Shown here: positions 17,713 to 25,454 of the stretch, one piece after another
Position numbering within the stretch: position 1 is the first letter of the stretch
How the letters are laid out: each line of letters starts with the position of its first letter
Source: Streptomyces endocoffeicus
GTDB lineage: Bacteria > Actinomycetota > Actinomycetes > Streptomycetales > Streptomycetaceae
Assembly (NCBI RefSeq): GCF_016741935.1
Contig: NZ_JAERRG010000007.1
Coordinates: 1-64,000 of the forward strand
Reading direction: 5' to 3'
DNA length: 64,000 bases
The notes under the pieces: generated by a model
Seen by the model: the letters and a program-made list of their open reading frames with translations, nothing else
The model's database searches: none
What the model was told of the DNA's origin: nothing
Program-made: the position numbers and the translations under genes

Positions 17713-17798
17713 TGTTTCCCCCGTGCTCCCCCGATTTCTCCCTCCCATTTCCCCCGTATCCCCCGATTTTCCCCCGCCTTCGATCGTCCCCGCCGCCG

Positions 17799-18581
17799 TC
17801 AGGCGACCAGTTCGCCGAAGGACTCCTCCTCGTCACGGCCGAAGCTGAGGGCCTCGTCCTCGCGCAGCCGGCGCAGCGAGCGCCAGATGCTGCTCTTGAC
17901 CGTTCCGACGCTGATCTTCAGGATGTCCGCGATTTCCGGATCCGTCCGGCCCTCGTAGTAGCGCAGCACCAGCATCGTGCGCTGCAGCTCGGGGAGCCGG
18001 GCCAGGGCCTGCCACAGCACGGTGCGCAGCTCGGTGCCGCGCATCGCGTCGTGGTCGCCGACCGTCTCCGGCAGCTCCTCCGTCGGGTACTCGTTGAGCT
18101 TGCGCCGACGCCAGGCGCTGATGTGCAGATTGGTCATGGTGCGGCGCAGATAGCCGCCGACCGCCGCCTTGTCACTGATCCGGTCCCAGGCCCGGTAGGT
18201 CGAGAACAGCGCGCTCTGCAGCAGGTCCTCGGCCTCGAAGCGGTCACCGGTCAGGTGGTAGGCGGTTGCGTACAGGGAGGCGCGGCGCTCCTGGACATAG
18301 GCGGTGAACTCCGCCTCCGACGTGGTGCGCCGCTCCCCCTCTGCCTCCCCGTACGAGCCACCCCCGTGGCCCCCCGGTCCCCCGTTTTCCCCCCCGAGGC
18401 CGTTACCGGCCTCCTCGTCCCCCGTGATCGCGTCAATGGCCACCATGTAAGGAGGCCGCTGACGCCCGGCGCCGCGAGCGCACCCCCGCCCGCTCACGGC
18501 ACCGGACTTCTCATTGCCCCGTCCGGCGTCGTGGAGGCGCGTGCGAACTGCGCTGATGGTGGAGAAGTGCAGTGTGCTCAT
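17799..18581 (-). CDS. sigQ: RNA polymerase ECF sigma factor SigQ
   Basis: The protein is 260 residues from ATG 18581, preceded by GGGGGGCG; starts at 18683 and 18446 are possible but less well supported. A Gly/Ser-rich N-terminal region precedes the sigma-2 region (ASLYATAYHLTGDRFEAEDLLQ) and the sigma-4 helix-turn-helix (YYEGRTDPEIADILKISVGTVKSSIWR). In S. coelicolor sigQ is divergent from afsQ1-afsQ2, is activated by AfsQ1 and links nitrogen sensing to antibiotic control. The arrangement and intergenic AfsQ1 box are the same here. Confidence 0.9.
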   Translation of the reverse strand: MSTLHFSTISAVRTRLHDAGRGNEKSGAVSGRGCARGAGRQRPPYMVAIDAITGDEEAGNGLGGENGGPGGHGGGSYGEAEGERRTTSEAEFTAYVQERRASLYATAYHLTGDRFEAEDLLQSALFSTYRAWDRISDKAAVGGYLRRTMTNLHISAWRRRKLNEYPTEELPETVGDHDAMRGTELRTVLWQALARLPELQRTMLVLRYYEGRTDPEIADILKISVGTVKSSIWRSLRRLREDEALSFGRDEEESFGELVA

Positions 18582-18700
18582 TTCGCGCCCCCCGTCGATG
18601 GAGCCTGGTCGGTCTGGCTTCTGGCTGCCCCGGCCGGTGGTGTTCCGCCCGGTGCACAGATGACTTTGCCGGGCCAGTTTCATGGGGGTGTCTGTCGACT

Positions 18701-18716
18701 GTCACAGGCTCGTCAC
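18701..18716. promoter_or_regulatory. AfsQ1 binding box between sigQ and afsQ1
   Basis: GTCAC-N6-GTCAC at 18701-18705 and 18712-18716 fits the known AfsQ1 site GTnAC-n6-GTnAC. It sits in the divergent sigQ/afsQ1 intergenic region, as in S. coelicolor, so it should allow autoregulation and sigQ activation. A nearby inverted repeat CTACA-N7-TGTAG (about 18751-18767) lies just before afsQ1. Confidence 0.75.
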
Positions 18717-18773
18717 AGGCGATCGGACCGATAAACCCCTGACGGTCGAACTACAGGCCCCTTGTAGGCCAGA

Positions 18774-19460
18774 ATGACCAACGTGCCTTTCCTGTTGCTG
18801 ATCGAGGACGACGACGCCATCCGCACGGCCCTCGAACTCTCGCTGTCTCGCCAGGGCCACCGTGTGGCGACCGCGGCGACGGGCGAGGACGGCCTGAAAC
18901 TGCTGCGTGAGCAGCGGCCGGATCTGATCGTGCTCGATGTGATGCTGCCCGGGATCGACGGCTTCGAGGTCTGCCGCCGGATCCGCCGTACCGACCAGTT
19001 GCCGATCATCCTGCTGACCGCGCGCAGCGATGACATCGACGTCGTGGTCGGCCTGGAGTCCGGTGCCGACGACTACGTGGTCAAACCCGTCCAGGGCCGG
19101 GTGCTGGACGCCCGGATCCGCGCGGTGCTGCGGCGCGGCGAGCGGGAGGCCAATGACTCCGCGGCCTTCGGCAGTCTGCTGATCGACCGCGCGGCCATGA
19201 CGGTCACCAAGAACGGCGAGGATCTCCAGCTCACCCCCACTGAGCTGCGGCTTCTGCTGGAGCTCAGCCGCCGTCCGGGGCAGGCGCTGTCCCGGCAGCA
19301 GCTGTTGCGGCTGGTGTGGGAGCACGACTACCTCGGCGACTCGCGGCTGGTCGACGCATGCGTACAGCGGCTGCGCGCGAAGGTGGAGGACGTGCCGTCG
19401 TCGCCGACGCTGATCCGTACGGTGCGCGGGGTCGGATACCGGCTGGACGCGCCACAGTGA
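18774..19460 (+). CDS. afsQ1: Two-component response regulator AfsQ1
   Basis: This 228-residue OmpR/PhoB-type regulator has the receiver acidic pair in LLLIEDDDAIRTAL, the phosphoacceptor aspartate in LIVLDVMLPGIDGF and the conserved lysine in DDYVVKPV. A winged-helix output domain ends VRTVRGVGYRLDAPQ. Sequence and location match S. coelicolor AfsQ1, which controls antibiotic, nitrogen and phosphate genes with its kinase AfsQ2. ATG 18774 and GTG 18783 are both possible starts; the S. coelicolor protein begins at the latter. Confidence 0.94.
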   Translation: MTNVPFLLLIEDDDAIRTALELSLSRQGHRVATAATGEDGLKLLREQRPDLIVLDVMLPGIDGFEVCRRIRRTDQLPIILLTARSDDIDVVVGLESGADDYVVKPVQGRVLDARIRAVLRRGEREANDSAAFGSLLIDRAAMTVTKNGEDLQLTPTELRLLLELSRRPGQALSRQQLLRLVWEHDYLGDSRLVDACVQRLRAKVEDVPSSPTLIRTVRGVGYRLDAPQ

Positions 19461-19612
19461 GCGACGCACGTGCGGCCGCCGGGCCGCGGACGACCGCGAA
19501 ACCCGCACCTTCGCCGCACGGGCGGAGAAGCGAACGGATCAGCGCAGTGAGTAATACGGTGTGCCGCACGCACGGGGGCGGAGAAGTACGGAATTGAGCG
19601 CAGTGAGCGACG
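19457..19612. repeat. Duplicated afsQ1-stop/afsQ2-start junction sequence
   Basis: GTGAGCGACG occurs at 19457, overlapping the afsQ1 stop, and again at 19603 as the afsQ2 start. A shortened copy, GCGCAGTGAG, is at 19545-19554. Flanking CACGGGCGGAGAAG-like sequence is repeated about 53 bp apart. The first two copies are out of frame with afsQ2; the middle one opens a 16-codon frame that ends at 19597. The junction was probably a GTGA overlap that has been locally duplicated. Confidence 0.6.
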
Positions 19613-21207
19613 AGCCCGGTCGGGCCCGGGGCTGGGCCGCGGGGCTCTTGCGGTGGTTCAGCCTCCGGCTGCGGCTGATGCTGGTCTTCGGCCTGGTGGC
19701 GCTGACCGCCGCCGTGTCCGCGTCCGCCATCGCGTACTGGCTGAACCGGGACGCGGTGCTGACCCGTACCCAGGACTCGGCGCTGGACGAGTTCCGCAAG
19801 GCCCTGAAGGACGACACCGACCCGCTGCCCTCCCTCCCCACCTGTTCCGAATTGCGGGAGGCGGCGGGCCGTATGGCGGACAACACCCAGAAGTACGAGG
19901 TGCTGCTGATCACCCGGACGAAGGACGCCGGAAGCTGCCCGGCGGCCTCGGACAAGGATCTGTTCACCCTCGATGTGGTGCCCTCCTCGCTGCGGCGCGC
20001 GGTGGACGAGAAGCGCCCGGTGGGCAAGGGGAACACCTCCCCGTACCACCTCTACTGGCAGCGGATCACGCTGGGCGGCACCCCGTACCTGGTCGGCGGG
20101 GCCAAGGTGAACGGCGGCGGGCCGACCGGCTACATGCTCAAGTCCCTCGACACCGAGCGTCAGGATCTGAACTCCCTGGCCTGGTCGCTGGGGATCGCCA
20201 CCGGGCTCGCGCTGATCGGCGCCGCGCTGCTGGCGCAGGCCGCCGCGGCCACGGTGCTGCGGCCGGTGCAGCGGCTCGGGGAGGCGGCGCACCGGCTGGG
20301 CGAGGGGCATCTCGACACCCGGCTGCAGGTCTCCGGCTCCGATGAGCTGGCCAATCTCTCCCACACCTTCAACCGGGCCGCGGAGCGGCTGCAGAAGCGG
20401 GTGGCGGAGCTGTCCGCGCGGGAGGCGTCCAGCCGGCGCTTCGTCGCGGACATGTCACATGAGCTGCGGACCCCGCTCACCGCGATCACGGCCGTCACGG
20501 AGGTGCTGGAGGAGGAGGCCGACTCGCTCGACCCGATGATCGCTCCGGCGGTGCAGCTGGTGGTGAGCGAGACCCGGCGGCTGAACGACCTGGTGGAGAA
20601 CCTGATGGAGGTGACCCGCTTCGACGCGGGCACGGCCCGGCTGGTGCTCGACGATGTCGATGTCGCCGACCAGGTGACGGCGTGCATCGACGCCCGCGCC
20701 TGGCTGGACGCGGTGGAGCTGGACGCGGCGCGCGGGATCGTGGCCCCGCTGGATCCCCGGCGGCTGGATGTGATCCTGGCGAATCTGATCGGGAACGCGC
20801 TCAAGCACGGCGGCTCGCCGGTGCGGGTCTCGGTGCGCACCGACGGCGATGAGCTGCTGATCAAGGTCCGGGACCACGGTCCGGGCATCCCCGAGGATGT
20901 GCTGCCGCATGTCTTCGACCGCTTCTACAAGGCGAGCGCGTCCCGCCCCCGCTCGGAGGGCAGCGGGCTCGGGCTGTCGATCGCGATGGAGAACGCGCAT
21001 ATCCACGGCGGCGACATCAGCGCCGCGAACTCGCCGGAGGGCGGCGCCGTCTTTACACTGCGGCTGCCGATGGACGCCTCCCGGATCGCCTCCGACGAGG
21101 CCGAGGACGAGCGCGACGGCTCCCCCGGGACCGAGCGCGACGACGGCGGCGCCAAGGACAAGGGCAAGGGCACAGGCAAGGGCCGGGACGAGGAGGGCAG
21201 GCCATGA
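19603..21207 (+). CDS. afsQ2: Two-component sensor histidine kinase AfsQ2
   Basis: The 534-residue kinase is read from GTG 19603, which has GGAA ten bases upstream. It has a membrane helix near residue 30, an extracytoplasmic sensor region with two cysteines, a second helix (ATGLALIGAALLAQAAAATVL), a HAMP segment, the phosphoacceptor histidine in DMSHELRTPLTAI, and ATPase N, G1 and G2 boxes (ANLIGNALKHGG, DHGPGIPE, EGSGLGLSI). A charged Lys/Gly/Asp-rich tail follows. It is the partner of AfsQ1. Its last codon overlaps the lipoprotein gene by ATGA. Confidence 0.92.
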   Translation: MSDEPGRARGWAAGLLRWFSLRLRLMLVFGLVALTAAVSASAIAYWLNRDAVLTRTQDSALDEFRKALKDDTDPLPSLPTCSELREAAGRMADNTQKYEVLLITRTKDAGSCPAASDKDLFTLDVVPSSLRRAVDEKRPVGKGNTSPYHLYWQRITLGGTPYLVGGAKVNGGGPTGYMLKSLDTERQDLNSLAWSLGIATGLALIGAALLAQAAAATVLRPVQRLGEAAHRLGEGHLDTRLQVSGSDELANLSHTFNRAAERLQKRVAELSAREASSRRFVADMSHELRTPLTAITAVTEVLEEEADSLDPMIAPAVQLVVSETRRLNDLVENLMEVTRFDAGTARLVLDDVDVADQVTACIDARAWLDAVELDAARGIVAPLDPRRLDVILANLIGNALKHGGSPVRVSVRTDGDELLIKVRDHGPGIPEDVLPHVFDRFYKASASRPRSEGSGLGLSIAMENAHIHGGDISAANSPEGGAVFTLRLPMDASRIASDEAEDERDGSPGTERDDGGAKDKGKGTGKGRDEEGRP

Positions 21208-21818
21208 GCGCGCGCTGGACCCGGTCGGCCGCCCTTCTGCTGACCGGCGCGGTCGCACTGCTGGCGGCCGGGTGCGGGATACGGGGCACCTCGGTGCCGG
21301 TGGACGCCGGGGCCGCGCCCTCGCGGGCGTCCTGCCGGGCGCCGGAGTCGGAGCGGGCCGCCGACGGGATGGGCCGGGTCTCCGTACGGATCTATCTGCT
21401 GTGCTCCTCGCGGATCCTGTCGGTGAGCCGGACCACCCGGCAGGGCGACGAGAAGACGGCCCGGGAGCCGGTGCGGGTCGCCCGCGCGCTGCTGGAGCAG
21501 CTGCGGCTGCCGCCGACGGCGGCCGAGGTGTCGGCCGGGTTCTCCACGGCGGTCGAGGACTGGGTGGAGATCTCCGGTCCGGCCAAGGGCGACCCGGACA
21601 GCGCGCTGCGGCTGAACCGGCCGCCGGAGGAGATCCAGTCCCTGGCGCTCGCCCAGATCGTCTGCACCTTCGCGGACACCACGGTGGCCGGCGACGACGG
21701 CAAGGTGGTGCTCGGCGGCCCGGACAGCCAGCGGGATCCGCTCAAGGCGTACCAGTGCACCGAGGAGATGCGCCGCAATCCGATGATCGCGGTCACCTCC
21801 GGGGTACTGGTGTCCTGA
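21204..21818 (+). CDS. Lipoprotein of the afsQ operon
   Basis: The 204-residue protein has a lipoprotein signal peptide with lipobox LAAGC (cysteine 24). Beyond the lipobox there is no domain I can name with certainty, but the ALLEQLRLPPT segment recalls the GerMN-like domains found in lipoproteins of actinobacterial two-component operons. It overlaps afsQ2 by ATGA, so it is translationally coupled. The same order (afsQ1, afsQ2, lipoprotein) is known in S. coelicolor. It may modulate AfsQ2 at the outer membrane face (inference). Confidence 0.82.
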   Translation: MSARWTRSAALLLTGAVALLAAGCGIRGTSVPVDAGAAPSRASCRAPESERAADGMGRVSVRIYLLCSSRILSVSRTTRQGDEKTAREPVRVARALLEQLRLPPTAAEVSAGFSTAVEDWVEISGPAKGDPDSALRLNRPPEEIQSLALAQIVCTFADTTVAGDDGKVVLGGPDSQRDPLKAYQCTEEMRRNPMIAVTSGVLVS

Positions 21819-21931
21819 TTCGTTACCTGTCGGTACCGCCCCGTCCCAGGTCGGCGACTTGTCGGTAACAAGGTGCTGACCAGCGGGGCGGGGGCGGAAC
21901 CGCGACCCCCGCGTACGGCGTCCTGTTTTTT

Positions 21932-22507
21932 GTGCAGGGTGCTTTCGGCCGCAGGGCCGCCTTCCGCTACCGCGTCGCGGGCTTCGCGCTCCTCGTGGCC
22001 CATCTCTCGTTCGTCTGCTGGCTGACCCTGCGACCGGTGAACGTCCCCTGGGTGTCCGCGGCGACCCTCGAACCACTGGCCACCATCCGCGCCGATCTGG
22101 CACTCAGCCCCTGGTCGGCCGCCCGTTCCATCGGGGGCGGGCTGCTGCTGCTCGCGCCGCTCGGGGTGCTGCTACCGCTGGCCGGAGGCCGGGTGGAGGC
22201 GTATCCGCTGGCCTCGCTGATCCGTACGGCCTTCACGGGGGCGATGGTGGCCATGGGGTTCGCGCTGCTGCGCAGCGAGGTGACCGGGCAGATCATGAAC
22301 GTGGACACGGTGCTGCTGAACACCGTCGGCGTCGCCCTCGCGCATGTGCTGGTGGTCCCCGCCGTACGGGCGGGGCTCCGCCGCCGGGCCGACCGGGGCC
22401 GGGTGGCCCCCCTCCCCCGGAACGACGGCGCCCAGGCCCCGACCCCGACGATTCCCAGGGTCGGGATCGCACCGTGGAGCGACGTCTCCTCCAGCTCGCG
22501 GACATAG
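21932..22507 (+). CDS. VanZ-like family membrane protein
   Basis: The 191-residue protein has four or five hydrophobic segments (VAGFALLVAHLSFVCWL, GGGLLLLAPLGVLLPLAGG and others) and the VanZ-like NVDTVLLNTVGVALAH motif. VanZ relatives give low-level teicoplanin resistance in enterococci; the role in streptomycetes is not known. The GTG start at 21932 is uncertain because no ribosome site is visible. A sequence GTTACCTGTCGGTACC (about 21826) upstream is one step away from an AfsQ1 box. Confidence 0.72.
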   Translation: MQGAFGRRAAFRYRVAGFALLVAHLSFVCWLTLRPVNVPWVSAATLEPLATIRADLALSPWSAARSIGGGLLLLAPLGVLLPLAGGRVEAYPLASLIRTAFTGAMVAMGFALLRSEVTGQIMNVDTVLLNTVGVALAHVLVVPAVRAGLRRRADRGRVAPLPRNDGAQAPTPTIPRVGIAPWSDVSSSSRT

Positions 22508-22567
22508 CGTCGAGGACATCGGGAACCAGCTCTTCCCGAGCCCACCCGACGACGAGGAGTGCCCATC

Positions 22568-22771
22568 ATGGCCGCACCGCTGGTCCGCCCCCGCCACGAC
22601 AAGAAGATCGCCGGTGTCTGCGCCGGTCTCGCCCGGCGCTTCGGGACCACCCCGACGACGATGCGGGTGCTCTTCGTGGTCTCGTGTCTGCTGCCGGGGC
22701 CGCAGTGCCTGCTCTATCTCGCGCTGTGGTTCCTGCTTCCGGCGGAGGACGCCTACCGCGAGGCGTGGTGA
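22568..22771 (+). CDS. PspC domain protein
   Basis: The 67-residue protein reads RHDKKIAGVCAGLARRFGTTPTTMRVLFV, the typical PspC signature, followed by one membrane segment (CLLYLALWFLLP). PspC-domain proteins are linked to envelope stress. ATG 22568 has GAGGAG ten bases upstream; a GTG nine bases before it is less likely. Confidence 0.88.
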   Translation: MAAPLVRPRHDKKIAGVCAGLARRFGTTPTTMRVLFVVSCLLPGPQCLLYLALWFLLPAEDAYREAW

Positions 22772-22822
22772 CCTTCTCGCGCCGACGCCGCGGCGTAACC
22801 GCGTACCCACCCATACGGAAAT

Positions 22823-22862
22823 GGCCGGGCCGCACACCCCCTTCGGGATGTGCGACCCGGCC
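22823..22862. terminator. Bidirectional terminator hairpin
   Basis: GGCCGGG...GCACA pairs with TGTGC...CCCGGCC around a TTCGGG loop, between the convergent PspC gene and the small secreted-protein gene. Confidence 0.7.
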
Positions 22863-22878
22863 GTGTGCCCAGGCGGGG

Positions 22879-23121
22879 TCAGCCGAGCTTGACGAGGCCG
22901 AGGCTGCCCAGCGGGAGCTGGCTCAGCATGCCCTGGGCGGGCTTGGCCTGGGGGACGGCGGGCTTCGCCGCGGGCTGGCCGGCGGAGGGCTGCCCCGGGG
23001 CGGCGACACTGCCCGCGGAGCCACCGGGGACCGGCGCCGCGGACGCGGCGCTGCCTCCGGCGACGACGGCGGCGGCACCGAGGGCAATGACACCGAGAGT
23101 CTTGAGGGTTCCCTGCTTCAT
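22879..23121 (-). CDS. Small secreted protein of unknown function
   Basis: The 80-residue protein has a clear signal peptide (MKQGTLKTLGVIALGAAAVV, cleavage likely after ASA). The mature peptide is Pro/Gln/Ala/Gly-rich and ends in a hydrophobic MLSQLPLGSLGLVKLG. The ribosome site AAGGA lies upstream of ATG 23121. It is not recognised; the hydrophobic tail after a disordered stretch recalls small wall-associated proteins, but it is not a chaplin because it has no cysteine pair. Confidence 0.7.
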   Translation of the reverse strand: MKQGTLKTLGVIALGAAAVVAGGSAASAAPVPGGSAGSVAAPGQPSAGQPAAKPAVPQAKPAQGMLSQLPLGSLGLVKLG

Positions 23122-23246
23122 CAGAAATCTGTCCTTGAGACGGGGGGCTTGACCGATACGGAAACGTAGCCATGGATTTCGGCTGCCCGCAAACACCGAA
23201 AACGGCCTCCGTTACTCCGCCCAGGTCGTGTGCCGGATGCGCCCGG

Positions 23247-24413
23247 TCAGCTGCTCTTGGGGGCGGAATCCCTGGTCACAGCCGACGCGGAGGCCACATC
23301 GCGGAACAGCCATTCGGACTTCAACTCGGCGTATCCGGGCTTGATCACGTCACTGATCATCGCCAGACGTTCGTCAAAAGGAATGAAGGCCGATTTCATT
23401 GCATTGACCGTGAACCATTGCATGTCGTCGAGCGTGTAATGGAACGTTGATACAAGATGCTGGAATTCCCCGCTCATGCTCGTCCCGCTCATCAGACGAT
23501 TATCCGTATTCACGGTGGCGCGGAAATGCAGCCGGCGGAGCAGCCCGATGGGGTGCTCGGCGTAGGAACTTGCGGCACCGGTCTGGAGGTTGGAGCTCGG
23601 GCACAGCTCCAGCGGGATGCGCTTGTCGCGGACGTACGAGGCGAGGCGGCCGAGGGTGAGGGAGCCGTCGTCCCCGACCTCGATGTCGTCGATGATGCGG
23701 ACGCCGTGGCCCAGCCGGTCGGCGCCGCACCACTGGAGCGCCTGCCAGATGGAGGGCAGTCCGAACGCCTCACCCGCGTGGATCGTGAAGTGGTTGTTCT
23801 CCCGCTTCAGATACTCGAAGGCGTCCAGGTGGCGGGTGGGCGGGAAACCGGCCTCGGCGCCCGCGATGTCGAAGCCGACCACGCCCAGGTCGCGGTAGCG
23901 GTTGGCGAGTTCGGCGATCTCCAGGGCGCGGGCCGCGTGGCGCATCGCGGTCAGCAGCGCGCCGACGCGGATGCGGTGGCCGTTCTCCCAGGCCCGTCGC
24001 TCCCCCTCGCGGAAGCCCTCGTTGACCGCCTCGACGACCTGCTCCAGGGCCAGCCCGCCCTCCAGGTGCTGCTCGGGGGCGTAGCGGATCTCGGCGTAGA
24101 CGACACCGTCCTCGGCGAGGTCCTCGGCGCATTCGGCGGCGACCCTGACGAGCGCGTCGCGGGTCTGCATCACACCGACGGTGTGGGAGAAGGTCTCCAG
24201 ATAGCGCTCCAGCGACCCGGAGTCCGCCGCCTCGCGGAACCAGATGCCCAGCTTGTCGGGCTCGGTCTCCGGGAGCGCGTCGTACCCGGCCTCCCGCGCG
24301 AGGTCGACGATGGTGCCCGGGCGCAGCCCACCGTCGAGGTGGTCGTGCAGCAGCACCTTGGGGGCACGGCGGATCTGTTCGGGGGTGGGCTCATGGGTGT
24401 GCTCGCTCGTCAT
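23247..24413 (-). CDS. add: Adenosine deaminase
   Basis: The 388-residue protein contains the metal-binding HDHLDGGL, TIHAGEAFG, ELCPSSNLQTG and TVNTDNRLMSG motifs of adenosine deaminase. It converts adenosine and deoxyadenosine to inosine forms, the substrates of the purine nucleoside phosphorylase at 6216. ATG 24413 has no ribosome site; a TACGCT -10 hexamer ends six bases upstream, so translation is probably leaderless. The CTACGCGCGTAG operator lies just upstream. In M. tuberculosis add, deoA and cdd are likewise clustered. Confidence 0.93.
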   Translation of the reverse strand: MTSEHTHEPTPEQIRRAPKVLLHDHLDGGLRPGTIVDLAREAGYDALPETEPDKLGIWFREAADSGSLERYLETFSHTVGVMQTRDALVRVAAECAEDLAEDGVVYAEIRYAPEQHLEGGLALEQVVEAVNEGFREGERRAWENGHRIRVGALLTAMRHAARALEIAELANRYRDLGVVGFDIAGAEAGFPPTRHLDAFEYLKRENNHFTIHAGEAFGLPSIWQALQWCGADRLGHGVRIIDDIEVGDDGSLTLGRLASYVRDKRIPLELCPSSNLQTGAASSYAEHPIGLLRRLHFRATVNTDNRLMSGTSMSGEFQHLVSTFHYTLDDMQWFTVNAMKSAFIPFDERLAMISDVIKPGYAELKSEWLFRDVASASAVTRDSAPKSS

Positions 24414-24419
24414 CTGGGC

Positions 24420-24441
24420 AGCGTAGCCCCTACGCGCGTAG
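24420..24441 (-). promoter_or_regulatory. CTACGCGCGTAG operator and -10 box of add
   Basis: The palindrome lies at 24430-24441 and is followed on the minus strand by TACGCT (24425-24420), then six bases, then ATG at 24413. The layout is the same as at deoC. Confidence 0.72.
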
Positions 24442-24517
24442 AACGTGAGGGATAGATACGCAACAGTGACCCGCACGGGTAGTGGAGTACACCAATCCTT
24501 CTGCGATCGTTTCTGCC

Positions 24518-25282
24518 ATGGCTCAGCAAGCGTTGCCCGAGCGGGGCGCACGGCTGGGGCGGCCGATGGGCGCGGCCGCCGCGCGAAGGACCGTACATGG
24601 TGTGGTGCTGCTGCTCCCCGAGGGGGAGCCCAGCGGGACCAGACGGCCGTCCAGACTCTCGGTGGCCGCCACGCTGCCGCTGGCCCGGCGGCTGGTCCGG
24701 GCGGGCCGGGAGGAGGGGCTGGCCGCCCATGTCGTCCACTACCGGTGCCGGGGCTGGAACGGGGCGGCCGCCGATGCCGCGTCCGATGCCACCTGGGCCG
24801 TGGAGGAGGTGGTGCGGCGCTACGGCGACGTACCGGTCTGCCTCGTGGGCCACGGCATGGGCGGGCGCGCCGCCCTCCGCGCCGCCGGGCACGAAGCCGT
24901 CACCTCGGTGGTGGCGCTGGCGCCCTGGCTTCCGGCGCCGGACGAGGTGCTCGAACCCGAGCCGGTGAAGCAGTTGGTGGGACGGCAGGTGCTGATCGCC
25001 CACGGCACGAACGACGAGCGCTCCGACCCCGAGCTGTCCTACCGGCTGGCGGAGCGGGCGAAGAAGGCCAACCGCGATGTGTGCCGCTTCGAGGTGCACA
25101 CCGACGGGCACGGGCTGCATCAGCACCGCTCCGAGGTGCAGGCGCTGGCCGCGGACTTCCTCCTGGGCACCCTCTTCCACTCCGGCTTCTCCCGCCCGGT
25201 CGCCGACGCGCTGGCGGCTCCGCCGCCGCTCGGGCTGCGGATGCCGCTGGCGGCGGGCTTCGGGGCGAATCTGGGGCGCTGA
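24518..25282 (+). CDS. Alpha/beta-hydrolase-fold protein lacking the nucleophile serine
   Basis: The 254-residue protein has the alpha/beta-hydrolase layout: oxyanion strand VVLLLPEG, elbow VGHGMGGRAAL, the acid in HGTNDERSDPE and the histidine in TDGHGLHQH. At the elbow the usual GHSMGG serine is glycine (GGC codon), so classic esterase chemistry should be lost. It is divergent from add. ATG 24518 lacks a ribosome site; GTG 24482 is possible. Its function is unknown; it may be a non-catalytic family member or use another residue. Confidence 0.72.
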   Translation: MAQQALPERGARLGRPMGAAAARRTVHGVVLLLPEGEPSGTRRPSRLSVAATLPLARRLVRAGREEGLAAHVVHYRCRGWNGAAADAASDATWAVEEVVRRYGDVPVCLVGHGMGGRAALRAAGHEAVTSVVALAPWLPAPDEVLEPEPVKQLVGRQVLIAHGTNDERSDPELSYRLAERAKKANRDVCRFEVHTDGHGLHQHRSEVQALAADFLLGTLFHSGFSRPVADALAAPPPLGLRMPLAAGFGANLGR

Positions 25283-25389
25283 GCGCTTGGTTGTGCGCGT
25301 CGGGGTTTTCGTTCGCTGCCGGGTGCGGCGCCGTCTCGCGCCTTCGGCGCCTTTGAGCAGCGGGGCAGGGTGTGGGGGGCGCCATGGGC

Positions 25390-25430
25390 GAAGGGGCCGT
25401 CCCGCCGGACAGTGGCGGGGCGGCCCCTTC
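25390..25430. terminator. Bidirectional terminator hairpin
   Basis: GAAGGGGCCG...CCCGCC pairs with GGCGGG...CGGCCCCTTC around a short loop, between convergent genes ending at 25282 and 25455. GGGTTTC follows on the plus side. Confidence 0.75.
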
Positions 25431-25454
25431 GGGTTTCAGGGAGTCGGGCCGGGG

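Noticed and set aside
24430..24441. CTACGCGCGTAG as a restriction or attachment-site-like element
   Set aside because: All copies are in promoters of one pathway, which fits an operator; there are no integrase or mobile genes nearby.
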